From the NCBI GenBank assembly GCA_013396755.1, contig VWZF01001867.1:124001-188000 (forward strand): a DNA stretch of 64,000 nt, written 5' to 3'. The notes under the pieces are model-generated. The model was not told where the DNA came from. It searched no databases and saw only the letters and a list, made by a program, of their open reading frames with translations. Positions 24,686-37,480 of the stretch are shown piece after piece (position 1 is the stretch's first letter; each line of letters begins with the position of its first letter). The DNA comes from Sclerurus mexicanus. Lineage: Eukaryota > Chordata > Aves > Passeriformes > Furnariidae. The position numbers and the translations under genes are program-made.

Positions 24686-25797
24686 GTAAGCTAAGCTTTA
24701 TATGTTAGCAATATGTTCTAAAAGTACGAGTCATATAAATATGGAAACAAGCCCTCAATTACTGCTGGCTCACTTGTGAGAGGATTTGAACGTGTTTTGC
24801 CTTAAGCACAACAGCAAATCAGTAGTTTGCTGGTTACTTCAGTGAGATTATTAACATTCTTAAAGTTATGCATAGCAACAGGGTTTGAGAGTTGAAATCT
24901 TAAATGGCTCATTAGGGTTCTTATTATTTGATCATAAATAATTAAGCAGAGATACAAAATTTTCTCATTTATGTATTTTTTTTCATTCCAAGATGATGGA
25001 TTGAACTTAAAGTAATTAAAGACTATTTCAGTTTTTAGTAGATAAATGAAAATTCAGTTCTGTGATATTTTGTACGTTACTGCACAAATACCCAATTTAT
25101 TCTCACTGATATTTAAAAGATACAGTTGGAGTAAGCAATAACAAAAGTCAGTTTGGAGATATTATGTAATAAATAGACAAAAGGCTTCTTACGTACCTTT
25201 TATTAGTACTGATCTCTAAGAATTTTCATGCTATTCACGTCTTGGTCCATAAGGCAGATTTTTCTTCACATAGTTATAGAAAAGAGTCGATGGAATTGGA
25301 AGGCAAACATGCATCCTTTCACCCCTGCCCATAGATTTGAAATTACACTCCCTGATACAATTCAGAAGTCTTTACTGTGACAAGAGCAACTATCTCACAG
25401 ATTTGCTAAAGCTCCAAGAGGTGCTTAACTTCAACTTTGGAAATCTGACTTCCAAATAAAGCTCAACCAGGACACTCACACGTTATACTACAGTAATGAA
25501 GACTGAAATTTTGTCAATAGGTGTTAGGGCAAAAGACCATAGTACCTGCTGGTTTTTTCAGATAAATTATTAAGTATTAATGATTTAGAAGCTCATTTTT
25601 TGGAGAAGAAGGATCAGTTCATTAATACATTCTGATCTCATAATAAAAAATTTTCCTTTTTCCCAGAGTTTGAGTATACTAATGATAGAAAATTTGCATT
25701 CGGATGATCAGTCTAACAGATAAATCTGATTGCCTTTTCATATTTTTTGAACGAAATTGTTTATCAAGTATTTTTTTGGTAATTTATTCTTAAACAG
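24686..25797 (+). other. ITGA8: ITGA8 intron 7
   Basis: 1.1 kb, almost half of which is copy B of the segment shared with intron 4. The remainder shows nothing recognisable. Confidence 0.65.
24787..25272 (+). repeat. Intron 4 / intron 7 direct repeat, copy B
   Basis: Second copy of the 488-bp segment at 21905-22392, same orientation, about 96% identical by eye. Differences are scattered and mostly transitions, as expected for a real and fairly recent duplication rather than an assembly error. Confidence 0.85.
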
Positions 25798-25842
25798 GAT
25801 ACTCAGTGGCTGCTGGGGAATTTACTGGTGATTCTGAACAAG
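25798..25842 (+). CDS. ITGA8: ITGA8 exon 8
   Basis: 45 bp encoding Y-S-V-A-A-G-E-F-T-G-D-S-E-Q after a split Gly. This is the calcium loop of blade 4 (G-E-F-T-G-D-S-E-Q-E, completed by exon 9). Acceptor TTAAACAG, donor CAAG|GTAAGA. Confidence 0.94.
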
Positions 25843-27496
25843 GTAAGATGCTATGTAGTTGAATGAAAACCATATGGCCATGCACTTTTTAAATACCTTG
25901 GGTCTCTACTCAGGAACATACATTATACATTATTATTATATATTATTATACATTTGAAACACTGGTGAGATTTAAGCTATCTGTACTCAGTATTCTCAGA
26001 GGCAAATATTTCCTTAGACAGAAACATAACAGAAAAGAATTTAAGTAACACAAAAGTCTGAATCTGATGTTACAGTATCGTGCTCATGGATGTGTTCAGA
26101 AGTTAGAGCTGTGACAACATTGTAGGTGGAGCCATCAGGCTTACTTAATTTAGCCAGTCTGGTGAGCAGAACTCATAGCACAGAGTGTTGTGGCAGCAGA
26201 ACTAAAACCAAACTGAACATGGTCTAATTTTTAAGTTGCAAAGTAAGTTTTGTGGGTGTTTTAGAAATTGAACAGTGTTTTCCTGTGTCTCTGCAAGTTG
26301 GATCCAGTGTAGAAGAAAAGCTCCTGTCACAGATGTCTGTTTGGTAAAGTATGTTAAAAATAATCATTTAGAAATTTGCTCATGATTAGCTTTTTTCAGA
26401 TGTTCTGAAATTGCAAAGGATTTCAAAACATACAGTTAGATGAAAATACCTGTGATCCCTGGTGTTTCATAATTGAAGAGGTATGTTTCTTGTGTAAGGC
26501 TGGCAGTCAGAAAGTATTCCTTAAGGGGTAACTTTCTTGAGGGGCTGAACAGCTATGTGGTTCAGACTAACAAAGCCAGTAGAGACATAGTACATTTCCA
26601 CAAATGAACCCATGTCCTTTTCAGTCCTTTATTACTTCCATTTCCCCTTGACCAAACACATTCAATCACAGGGATGTATATAAACCCAGAGAGGAACAGA
26701 GGAATGGTAGGGAAGTATAGGCAGGTGTCTGAGGTACTCTGATATCCGAAGTTCCTGCTGCTGTCTTCTGGTGTGGATATCCTAATGAGGGAATGTACAG
26801 GCGGTAAGGCTGCAGGCTGTGACTGCTTTTGCCTTTTGGGTTTTTTACGCATTTTTTCTACTAGTTTTTTAAGATTTCAGAATTGAGCAGAATTACTCAT
26901 AGAGGGCAGCCACATCCAATGTTTCATAATCTTGTTCAATGGATCACTCCAGTGCCACTCACAAAAATTTCCTTGTAATGCTTTTAGATAGCCTGTTCAG
27001 AATTTGCCAAACACTTCCATGGCATCAAGTGAAATAATGGATGAGACAAATTGTTGTGCAGCCAAAAAGAAAAGAGAGATTTGTAAGGACAGTTTTATTT
27101 CGTTTCTGTACTCTAATATGTGATGCCATAACTAATTCTGGTTCCAGCAATCCACAGCTGTCAGGTAGCAAACTGAATTGTACCAAGAGCTTTATTATAC
27201 TGTGCTATGCTAAGTAATGCTGGGCAGAGAGAGATCTATGGATGAGTGTAGTCAAAAGTCAAAGTGTAATATTTTATGGAAGTAAATGCACTGAATGAAT
27301 GTGTAAAGTCTTATCAATTATTGTCTTGAAGTGATTTACAGATCTGATACAGCTCATAAATCAAAATCCTGAGGGGTTTGAAATACATTTATATATATCT
27401 ATTTATCTCAAGGAAGGTTTAAGTGGCATGGGATGAATGTTGCATGCACCACTCAGATAGCATAACCAGTTCACTGTTGATCATTTATCCTTTCAG
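25843..27496 (+). other. ITGA8: ITGA8 intron 8
   Basis: 1.65 kb. A 96-codon minus-strand open frame (26562-26852) shows no recognisable domain. A short TATATATCTA stretch near 27391-27403 is the only low-complexity sequence. Confidence 0.55.
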
Positions 27497-27540
27497 AGTT
27501 GGTTGCTGGAGTCCCGAGGGGAGCACAGAACTTTGGCTAT
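27497..27540 (+). CDS. ITGA8: ITGA8 exon 9
   Basis: 44 bp encoding L-V-A-G-V-P-R-G-A-Q-N-F-G-Y after a Glu codon split with exon 8. End of blade 4. Acceptor CTTTCAG, donor TAT|GTATGT, phase 0. Confidence 0.94.
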
Positions 27541-28304
27541 GTATGTACTGAACCATCATTTTATCCTTTTTATAGTAATAAGGCAATTAGACTATTTGAA
27601 AGGTTAAAAGCTACATTATATTTTCTGTCTCTTTGATACAAAACTTTCAAATCAGAGAAAACTGCCACTGACTTTCACCCTCAAGCTTACCTGGCTGGGT
27701 TGAAATGCCTTACTGTTTAAGGTGTTGAATGGTAAGCACTTAGTACCTTCCAAAGTCTGTTTTCAGGAGGCAATTACAGGCACGCTCTGAGGAAGGCTGG
27801 TGTCCCTATACCCACCGAGTGCTGCCAGACCTAAGCTTCCCTATAGGTTAGCGTATTTCATGTGCAGAGCTGTGTCTGCAGTGGAAAGGAGTCCAAGTTC
27901 AGATTATTCATACCCAGTGTTTACTTTCAGTGCTGTAAATATATACACTGAATACCAGATGCAAAGAATCATGATAGGAAGTTAGAAATGAAGGGAGAAA
28001 ACAACATACACTTGTGGATACAGCTTTTACCTCATAGGAAAAAAAAAGTTTCACAACTAACCTGGCTGGGAAAAGAGATCCCAACCACAGGCACATTCTC
28101 CAGTTTTGTGAATCCAAAATTCCTTGTATCTCTGGAACTTGTTCTTAAAATTTTTCAGAAGAAAGGTGTGTATGTATATATATTTATAATTGTTTCTTCC
28201 TGGCCTCTTGAACCATCCTTCAGTGTGCAAAATTGGTTTTCAGTGATGTTGTGCTGTAGTATCTCCATGTGTGCTTGAAACTTTCCATATTTTTCTGTTA
28301 CCAG
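27541..28304 (+). other. ITGA8: ITGA8 intron 9
   Basis: 0.76 kb with no recognisable feature; the open frames in it have no homology I can name. Confidence 0.55.
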
Positions 28305-28361
28305 GTCTCAATTATTAATTCTTCAGACCTGACCTTTATCCAGAACTTCACTGGTGAACAG
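28305..28361 (+). CDS. ITGA8: ITGA8 exon 10
   Basis: 57 bp, 19 codons: V-S-I-I-N-S-S-D-L-T-F-I-Q-N-F-T-G-E-Q. Carries two sequons, N-S-S and N-F-T. Acceptor TTACCAG, donor CAG|GTAATG, symmetric phase 0/0. Confidence 0.95.
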
Positions 28362-28542
28362 GTAATGTCACACAACTCTGTGATGAAGTATTGTATCTCT
28401 AGGGGATATAGCTTCGGATTATTAGTTTCAAGAATAAATAAAATAATTTTTTGTATTAATGACTATAAAAACAGGATTATCAGTAAAAATTTTTTTAATC
28501 GATATCTGATATGAAAGCCTATCTGTTGTTTTTTATTTCCAG

Positions 28543-28595
28543 ATGGCGTCTTATTTTGGGTACACAGTTGCAGTATCTGATGTTAACAATGATGG
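28543..28595 (+). CDS. ITGA8: ITGA8 exon 11
   Basis: 53 bp encoding M-A-S-Y-F-G-Y-T-V-A-V-S-D-V-N-N-D plus two bases of Gly. Blade 5 core (S-Y-F-G-Y-T-V) and first half of its calcium loop D-V-N-N-D-G-L-D-D. The 181-bp intron before it (28362-28542) is one of the shortest here. Donor GATGG|GTAGGT. Confidence 0.95.
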
Positions 28596-31500
28596 GTAGG
28601 TTACCAAATATATTCAGCTCCACTGAACATTCATAGAAGCAATGCCTGATATTTATTAATAAATGTAGGTTTTCAGGTGCTTCATACCTCAAAATGCTTT
28701 TCTTGGCTTCTCTGCTTTTCTAATTTTAATTGTTCACATAGACTTATCTTTGTGTAATCACAGTGGCACGAGTATTTGCAGGCCTAGTTTGGGCGAGTAT
28801 CTTTTGGAATATTTATTCAAAGCAGTGTGTCAGAGCAGGAATGTCCGAAGTCTTAGGAAACAGATCCAGGTAGAAAAACAGTGAATAAACAGCACTAGCT
28901 ACCAGTGGGAAAAGATAGGTGAAAGTCAAAAGTGCATTCTCCCATTCTCAAAAACAGGTAAGTCTTCTCACATGGGAGGCATCCATAGCTTCATTTCTCA
29001 ATTTCAGAAGCTTTGCAATATCATCAGCTCCTCAATCCTCATTCCAGCACCTGCTGGTTGGCCATCCATTTTTATCATCCCAGGAACCAACAAGTGTCTA
29101 TGTCCCATAGCTGTTCTGGCAGGCATTCTGCATGTCTGAGGGAGAATGCTGCTCAGCTCCCAGGGTCATGCCTGAGACACTTGGGGATTTCAGGCCCTGT
29201 TGAACAATATGCTTGTTAACTTTCAACTCATGGAAAGTTGGATTAAATATTTTATAAGAATAGGACTTTAGTATGGTAATATTGATACTAGCTTTGTAGC
29301 AAGGAGATAAAGATCCCTGAAGCTCAGAGCCTTGGAATCTGCACAAAGGTGAGCCAGGACTGTATTTAAAGATGTGGCATACTCTTGCCTATTGTGAAGT
29401 GTCTCAAATGTGTATACCTCATATTTTTTCTTATGATCATTTCTTAATAAGTACTTAAGCATAGAGCATTAAGTACTTTTTCTGGGCTGAATCATTGCTT
29501 CCCATCAGTGAGTGACCCTTTAAAGAGTGAGAGGTACAAGAAAAGAGAAAAGTAATGAGGTGGTAAAATGTTACTGCAGTTATAAAACAAAACAACAACC
29601 AGAAAACAGAACCTTCAACAATTTCAGTGGTGGCCTCATAGTACTCAAATCTTTCCAAGTTTCTGAGATCAAATTTTGTCATAGTATCACAGCTTTTGAA
29701 AATTTGTATTTTTATGATTGTCAGGATTAATTTAGTCCTACTAATGTATTACAAATGTGAAAGGGTAAAGAAACATTAATATAAGTTGCAATACACGCTC
29801 ATTAGACTTTCAGGGAAGTTGCTATTTAATTTCTCACTGAACGAAATTATTTCCTGTGCAGGTTATTTCCTGTTAACCATAGGGTTACTTGGCAGGTCTC
29901 ATATTTTCTGTGTACCTCTAAAACCACAGTTTATGTCAATAATGTAATCAAACTGCTGTTTAGATCTGTGTGGTCTCCCAGTCTATATCTTAAAAGAAAT
30001 CTAATGACTCTTCCTGAGATCCAAACATCCCACAGAAAACAAAACACAAAAAGCTCTACTTGATAAACATGTCTGATTAGATATGTAGTCTGTCTTTGCT
30101 GGTTTGCACATATAGTCAATAGAACTATTTATCTAAAGAGTAAAAGAGAGGAAAAAAAAGCAAAAGGGAAATTAACACTTCAAATTCACTTAGGGTTTTT
30201 GCAGCTAAACATAAGGAGGTAGTGATGGCCTTATCAGTATGAGAAACCTAATTATTTGCTGAAAAGATTAATAAGAATGGTGCTTTGCTGTAGTAAGACT
30301 GAACATGTGACTCAAAGATTAGGCTCATCCTAAGAAAAAAAGCTCTGTAGACCTTCTGCTCCAGCAGTTGTGCAGGTATACCAGGGTGACTCTTGCTGTT
30401 TTATCTGTACCACATCAGTATTGCAAGCACCACGGGGAAATAGAGGATACTGTTTGAACTACTGTTTAGTTGCCCGCTGCTAATAATGAGAAATCCACAA
30501 TGAAACTTAAAAAATCAAGCTTTGCCACCAATTTACAAGTTACATTCCTGGTAAAGAGGGTAAAAGAGAGCACTTTCAATTTAGGCTGAAACAGTCCAAT
30601 AAAAATAGTGAAATAAACTGTTTACTGGGTTTTTTATTTGGCCTATATCAAAGCTTTCTGTAGTTATACTTTGACCTCTTGACATTTCCCATACTCCTGC
30701 TTTTTATTACTTGGCAGGATACAAAGGAGTGGCATGCAGTCTCAGCAGGTGGTCAGCTTTGTGCTTTTTAAAGATTTTTTTTTTTTTATCAGAAGGGAAG
30801 TTGTACTGGCTGGTTACCTTTCTGTGCTGGAACAAAAATTAACATATAATTTATGTTACCTTTAACATCTTAATGCAGTAATGAAATAAATCTAATGAAC
30901 CAGTTCAAAATAGCACTGCAAACTGAACTGCAGTTCATGGTTTAATATTGCTGTCCAGGGACTTTTGCTTTATTCTTAGCTTTTTAAAAGGAATCACATC
31001 AACCTGAATTTGGCTCAGAACTCAATTCTGTAAACGTGAACACGTACAATTTAAAAAGCCAATTGAAATATCCTCTTTCACCAACAAAAATACATAATGC
31101 TAATCATGTAGGTACTTAGAACCCAACAAGCACACACACCCTCCACACCCCTTTTACTGTTTTTTATCTAAATAATTAAACTGTATAAGCTGGGAGGAAA
31201 AACTGACTATAAAGTATAGTAAGCAGCAATTGCTTGCTTATTTTATCCACTTAAAGAGGAACCAGAAATAAGTAAATGAAGATTAGAGAGAGTTGGGTAG
31301 CTGACAAATCCTTCCTTTCTGCAGTCCTAAACCCAAACCCCTAGAATTGCCTGAGGGAGAATTCCTTCTTGCAGAGTTCTTGCTGAGGCAGCTTGCCTGG
31401 CCCTACAGAGCTCAGCAGTGGCAGAGAAGGGAAGAAGCAAGAGGGTAAGGCAAGGAAGGCCTCGGGCGCGGGACATGCAGAGACCTGGAGGGAAGGCAAA

Positions 31501-33974
31501 CCAAGTGCTTCAGGTGTTCCCTGTAGCTCTGCTGCCCAGAACTAGTTTAGAAATAGGTCAGTGTATTAGATTGCTGCTTTCCTTCCGTCTTCTCCTCGGT
31601 ACGTCAGATGAAGAGCCATCTTAGCTACTGGGTTCTGGCTCCTGCTCCCTGGACTATTCGTGCATTTTTTATAGTCATTGTCATTTATTTTGGCAAAGTA
31701 GAAATTTTCCTAGAAAAATAACCCAGCACTGTGCACTTCTAGCTGAGCTGCTGTATTCCCTGTACAACAAGTTCCAGCTCCTGTCAGCTTGTTTTCTGTC
31801 TCAGCTGGTGAATCTTGTGTTCTGGGTTAGGCTTCTGCTTAGAGAATTCTAGGCCGTAATAGTCTGCCTCTCTCTTTTCACCATTTTAGGCATTCTGGAT
31901 ATTGCTCTATGGAGTATAGTTTTAAAGTTATCTGAGTATCTATTTTACATCAGTGTACTGGGAGCTTCCTCACTCGATTTGGTTCCTTATCATCTCTAAA
32001 AAAATCTTCCCTTAGTCTTAAAATCAGTCATTTGTAGAATATTGATGGGAACCAAGCTCATCTTTTACTTTATGGTTTATACAGCACATAATTCCATGGG
32101 ATCCCGATTTATTGGGAATACCTGGACTGCAATGTAATAAAATAGTAATTGATGGCAGTGATACTGTGTAATGCTTTTAGTTCATGGCATATGTAAAATA
32201 ACTTATTTTTAAGAGCATTTATGATTAGTTTTTGTTGTTGCTTTTGTTTCATGGCAACCATTTCAGCTGATATTCCGCCCCAAGGACAAGCATCTTCCAT
32301 TAGTAGAGGAGGACTTTTGATGTTTAGTGTGAAAGGAAAATTCCCACTACAAATGTCAAGTCAGCATCTGCTTCCTTCCTTTTTTAGTTATTCATGCCAT
32401 AGGGTAAAATCTAACAAAAAGTAAAACAGCTGTACCAAAGTGACCTGACGTTTTTAAATACAGTTTCCTTTATGGAAACATACCATAAAACTTAATTTAA
32501 AAATAACATTTCTAGAAGTACTTTGTCGCAACTTCTAAAACGTGTCTGTTCTACAATGTGATTAAAAGACTTCTAGATGAGATATTCTATGCTAAATTTT
32601 ATGATAAGTATCTTAGAATCATAGTATATTTATATGGTAAAGTAGTAGCTAATCTACTACTAAATCATACAGGTTTTTTTTCTGCCAGGATTGGGAAAAA
32701 CAGTGTAGTGCAATTTTACTTAATTGCTTTACTAATAGATAAAGCCTTTTGGAAAATGTTGATATTGGGAATATGATAAATTGGGAGTAGAAAGTTTTCT
32801 GAGTTTTACAAAGTTTGAACAAAATTTCACGTTACACCAAGAGAGTGTTTTTTTCAAATTAAAAGTTCTGATGTCAAATAGTACTAGTTAATACAGATGA
32901 TCAATGTCCACTGAATATAATGGAAAGTGTTTTATTAGTTTGAGCAACCTTCAGCTGTTTGATACTATCATTTCCTATCTCAGAATAATCCATTAAAATA
33001 CTTTTACTTGTTATGTATCTGTCAACCTCACTTGATTTTATTCTTCACTGTTTATTAAAAGATCTTGTTTTCCCACTTAATAAATGTTGGTAGGGTGTTT
33101 CGAGACATGCCTATTTAAAACAACAGGCAAAATATCCTTTGATTAGTCTCTGTTCTTTTACAGATTCTTCTTGGAGTAGCAAAATGGGCAGAAATTTTCT
33201 GTTCTTTTCCCTCTAAGCATCATATTTTTGTGATCTGATTATGTCCTATCTCTTTAATACTAAATACAGCAAATTATTTGAGCACTCCAACTACTCTTGT
33301 GCCTGATATTGAACAAAAGTGTTTTCAGAAATAAAACTATGGCTTTTTCTCCCAGCTTCTATTTGGATTAGTGATGAGGCATTCTCTATTAATGGATGCT
33401 TCTGGTGTTTCATGTATATTACTGAAAAATCTGCTGTAAGTGACAGGGATTTTTTTTCTTTTATTCATTTACTAATGTGTAAGTTGCAAAAACTAGATTT
33501 TCTACTAAGATTTGTCTCTCTCTGGCATTGTTAGCAGAACAGATCTACAGAATTTGTTCTAGTAACACAGATTTCCTATTAGTTAAACTCCTGACCTCAG
33601 GATCATCAAGTGCAAAAGTGTAAGTTTTTGATGTTGATTGTGAGCATAAATTGAAGTGCAAGAAATCCTGTTTAAGCCTAGGAAGAAATGCTTTTGCTGT
33701 GTTGGTGATCAAACACTGGAAACAGTTTCCCAGAGAGGTTGTGGAGTCTCCATCTGTGGAGACATTCAAAACTGGTGTGGGCATAGCTGGGGGCAGCCTT
33801 CCCTAAACAACCATGCTTTTACCAAGTTTTTAGACCAGAACACCAGAAGTGCCTTCTTACCTAAGTTAGAATATGACTCTATGATAATTATCAGCTTCCT
33901 GTTTAGCAAATGCCTAAACTGTGTTGTTTGTACTCAGTCTTTCAGTGACACTATTTTTTGTTTGACTGTTTCAG
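28596..33974 (+). other. ITGA8: ITGA8 intron 11
   Basis: 5.4 kb. Contains one CR1 LINE fragment just before exon 12 (about 33655-33885). A slightly GC-richer stretch at about 31380-31520 has no recognisable content. No other exon or repeat family could be supported. Confidence 0.6.
33655..33885 (+). mobile_element. CR1 LINE 3' fragment
   Basis: AGGAAGAAATGCTTTTGCTG, AACACTGGAAACAGTTTCCC and AGAGAGGTTGTGGAGTCTCC are typical of the end of the CR1 ORF2 region and its 3' UTR, and the block ends GACTCTATGAT, a decayed form of the CR1 terminal repeat. It lies about 90 bp upstream of exon 12. Confidence 0.85.
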
Positions 33975-34180
33975 TTTAGATGATATCTTAGTTGGTGCCC
34001 CTCTCTTTATGGAACGGGAATTTGAGAGCAACCCTAAAGAAGTTGGGCAAGTTTACCTGTACCTGCAAGAAAGTGCATTCCTCTTCCAAGATGCGCAAAT
34101 TCTGACAGGCACGGAAGTGTTTGGTAGATTTGGCAGTGCAATCACACACCTTGGAGATCTCAATCAAGATGGATATAATG
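33975..34180 (+). CDS. ITGA8: ITGA8 exon 12
   Basis: 206 bp encoding L-D-D-I-L-V-G-A-P-L-F-M-E-R-E-F-E-S-N-P then K-E-V-G-Q-V-Y-L-Y-L-Q and F-G-R-F-G-S-A-I-T-H-L-G-D-L-N-Q-D-G-Y-N. Completes blade 5 and its calcium loop and carries most of the blade 6 loop D-L-N-Q-D-G-Y-N-D. The M-E-R-E-F-E-S-N-P loop is an alpha-8 signature. Acceptor GTTTCAG, donor AATG|GTAATT. Confidence 0.96.
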
Positions 34181-35514
34181 GTAATTTTTATGCAATGTAG
34201 TATATCTCTGTATAACATTGAAATTAAAAATTACTAACAGTGAATATCACATGCCTGTGTCGTGCTGAAAAAGGCTTTTAACATGTAATGACCTTTGAAA
34301 GTCATGAGAGTTTACACTAATGTGAATGAAACTGAGGGCCAAATCATGAAAAGCTTCTCAATAAGAGGGTAGCTATATTGACTACAGAGCTATTTTTTAA
34401 CTAAATATTTCTGTGTTCATTTGAAAAAAAATATTATTTTGGGGATTTTGACTGTAATTGCATTTAATTAATTAGTTAAGATGTTGCATTTGTTTAAAAG
34501 CAGAGTTCTTCTCAAGTGATTGGAAGTGAATGAGGCTCAGTACATGGAGCATTTTGTCAGCAATGAAAGAATTGGACAAGTACAGAAATACTGTGTTGGA
34601 ATCAGCCTTCCACTGGTACTTAGGCACCAAAAGAAACAATTGCATAATGGGTCCATTTTCAAATGCTAATAGCGCACACACACACAACAAAATATTAACG
34701 TCAGTTAACTGGCAGCCTACATTCAAGAAAACAGTGCAAGTAAACTGTTCAGTTAGCTGAGATAGCTGGGATGCCTTGAGCACCTAGAGTTAACCTCTTA
34801 GATATGGGTAGTAGCACCTTAGTTTTCCCTGCATACATTTCCTTAGTTCTTTTTTCCAGGATGTTGGGGATCTTCAAAGCAGGCATCTCTGTATCTAAAA
34901 CACCAAGAAGTTTTTCCTAGACAAGCTGTTTTGCACGGTAGCCTTTAAGATAGTCGGCCCACTTAGAAAAACTTGATGGACTTTCTCCTTCATAACTTGA
35001 GGGCTGTTTTACACCGTGCTCTAGCCACTAGACTCTAGGGCAGTGTCCTCATTGTGTGGCTGCTGTGCAAGAAAAAAGTCATTGGAAACCATAGGACTGC
35101 ACAAAATATGAATACCATCCTGTGGGAAGGAGCCATTGGATTGTGACTGCTGAGAATACCCTCACTGGCCTTCTATCTTAAGATAGACGTAGGCATTCGT
35201 TAGATCTGGGTTTATTAAAGCTAATTAACTGCCCTGGAAATATGTAGAGGAATCCAGTGTGGACTGGCTATTTATTATAATTCAATAACATCTTCAAAGA
35301 ATTATTTTATAAGCTTTTGTCATGAAAGTTTGACACTGAGAAGACACTGCAAACATTTTTGTATATTTGCCTTAGAACTAGAATCCATACAGAAGCACAG
35401 AATCTTGAAGTTCTTGCATGTTTGTAGCAGAAGCCATTTGTGTCTGTTTTCCTGATGGGAGTTAATTTTCAATTGTTCCCATTCTTTTTATTCTTTTATT
35501 TTTTTGCACTGCAG
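34181..35514 (+). other. ITGA8: ITGA8 intron 12
   Basis: 1.3 kb. Contains a short CA run near 34676-34686 and a possible MIR-like SINE remnant on the minus strand near 34990-35045. Otherwise nothing recognisable. Confidence 0.5.
34990..35045 (-). repeat. Possible MIR-like SINE remnant
   Basis: GTGCTCTAGCCACTAGACTC is, on the minus strand, close to the tRNA-like head of MIR (AGTGGTTAGAGCAC). Flanks are too decayed to extend it. Confidence 0.3.
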
Positions 35515-35706
35515 ACGTTGCTATTGGTGCACCATTTGCTGGAGAAGACAGAAGAGGAAAAGTGCTCATTTACAATGGATACAGTAATGGGTTAAACACT
35601 AACCCTTCCCAGGTTCTCAGTGGAGCCTGGGCCTCACAGTCCGTGCCTTCGGGATTTGGCTTCACTCTGAGAGGAGACTCAGATGTAGACAAGAATGATT
35701 ACCCAG
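35515..35706 (+). CDS. ITGA8: ITGA8 exon 13
   Basis: 192 bp encoding V-A-I-G-A-P-F-A-G-E-D-R-R-G-K-V-L-I-Y-N then P-S-Q-V-L-S-G-A-W-A-S-Q and S-G-F-G-F-T-L-R-G-D-S-D-V-D-K-N-D-Y-P. End of blade 6 and blade 7 up to its calcium loop D-S-D-V-D-K-N-D-Y-P-D. Acceptor CACTGCAG, donor CCAG|GTAAGA. Confidence 0.96.
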
Positions 35707-37308
35707 GTAAGATTTTTCCATTAGAAAGGGAATTTCATACTTCCGTTCTCTGGAAAATGCATCATGCCTAAACTGCTCCTTTTCGAAGGCAGAGGTCAGA
35801 ATAAAGGGTAGACATTTTTGGACAGTTCTAGTTTGCTTTCCTGAGAGTTAAAATCAGACAAAAACAAATACTCCCTTTCCTGTCAAAAGACATGATCAGA
35901 AAGTCAAGGAAGGGCTTAAATAGTTGTATTAACATAAAACATGTGAAGTTTACAATAAAAAGCTTAACCCTTTCCCCCCACTTCCAAAAACTGAATGCTC
36001 TCAGCTTATTGAACTTGTAAGGTCTCCTTCATCCTGGCATTCTTTCTTAATTAAAAACATGTTGCATTGTAAAAGAAGGTATTGACTTGGTTGTGTTGCT
36101 AAGTCATTTTTTGCTGTCTGAAGAGACACTGAGCTATATATAGTTAATGGCTTGAACTGCATTACAATAAAGCAGAGAATGCAAATTGCTTAAAAGTAAA
36201 TATTTTATTTGGGCCTTTCCATCGCTGTTTTCTTTTTGCTATATGGACTCTACCTTTTTAGGTTAGCTTTGATTCTTCCTTATTAGTTTACCTGACACGC
36301 ATTCACGTTTATCAAGTTTGTAACATTAGTTAAGTTTCACAGAGAAGAATTTATTTTTTAAAGAAAATTATTCCTAGCACCTAGGGAGTCTGCGTGTAAG
36401 TGTGCTTGTATTTACTCTCTCTCCTCTGAAAGCAAATCTGTTCTGTTTCTTTTCATCGCAGTTCAGAAGCCTTAGCAAGGGCATGCAGTAAAACATCGTG
36501 TGACTTACTATGAAATCACTTTTGTTAGCCTGGGTTATTTCGAGGCTAGAGTTCTTAAAAGTTGTATTATTTCAAAAGTGAAAATTGTGATTTTTCAAAG
36601 GGACAGAAGTGGGATCTCTCTTCCTTTTTTGTGATGGATTTTAAAAACCTTGAAAGAGGTGTCTTTCCAAAAGTGGAAGGGAATTTCTGGAAAGGGATGT
36701 TGACAGTAGAAATCACAGTTTTACAAACAGAAAAGCTGACCACAGAGTAATAAAGTGAGGCTATCACAAGACTGAAGTAAGAGGATCTTTAGCATTTGAG
36801 AGAAGAAAGGGCTTTTAAACAATGTTTTGACTTTTTGTTTGCATATTGTTGATGTTGCTATTAATAGTCCTTCATTGTCCATGACTAATGAGGTTCTTTT
36901 GGACAACAGAGCTCTTTATTAAAGTTTCAGTGTTTAAACATCTCCTCAAGCACCCACAAGGCCCCCCAGCAAAACCAAAGAAAACAGGATATTGCATTCT
37001 TGGCATTTCTAAGATTGAAAAGATAGAGGGAAGGGAGAGATTCTCTTACTCACATAGAGGAGAAAGAAGAGTAGAAATCTCACTAGTGTATGAGCATACT
37101 TTATATGGAGCATCTTTTCAACTAACTTGTGGAAAGTTTGGGTCTTGATCTTTCTAAATGTGTACTGAGAAATTGCTGTAGTTTCTTGGAATCATTTTGC
37201 TTGTCATTGTTGGCTCCACTACGCATCCTACTTCCGGAATTTCACATTGTGATATCAGCTCACTATGTGTTAGATGGTTTCGTTTTATTACATGAATTAC
37301 ACATTCAA

Positions 37309-37480
37309 AACAAAAACACAAACCCAAACAAAAAAGCAACAAAACAAAAAAAAACCAAAAAAACCAAAACAAAAACCCCCAAAACAACCAACCAAACAAA
37401 AAACTACCCAAAAACCCCAAACCGTACCTAAAACAAGCAACCAACCAACCAAAACCCAAAAAAACACCACCACCCTCCAT
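37309..37480 (+). repeat. A/C-rich low-complexity tract, (AAAC)n-like
   Basis: Almost free of G and T on the + strand for about 170 bp, with irregular AAAC, CCAAAA and CCAACCAA units. Both strands stay open as Lys/Gln/Thr/Pro-rich and Phe/Gly/Trp/Leu-rich frames solely because the composition excludes stop codons; these are not genes. The complementary strand has several G-runs (GGGGG, GGGG, GGG). Confidence 0.8.
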
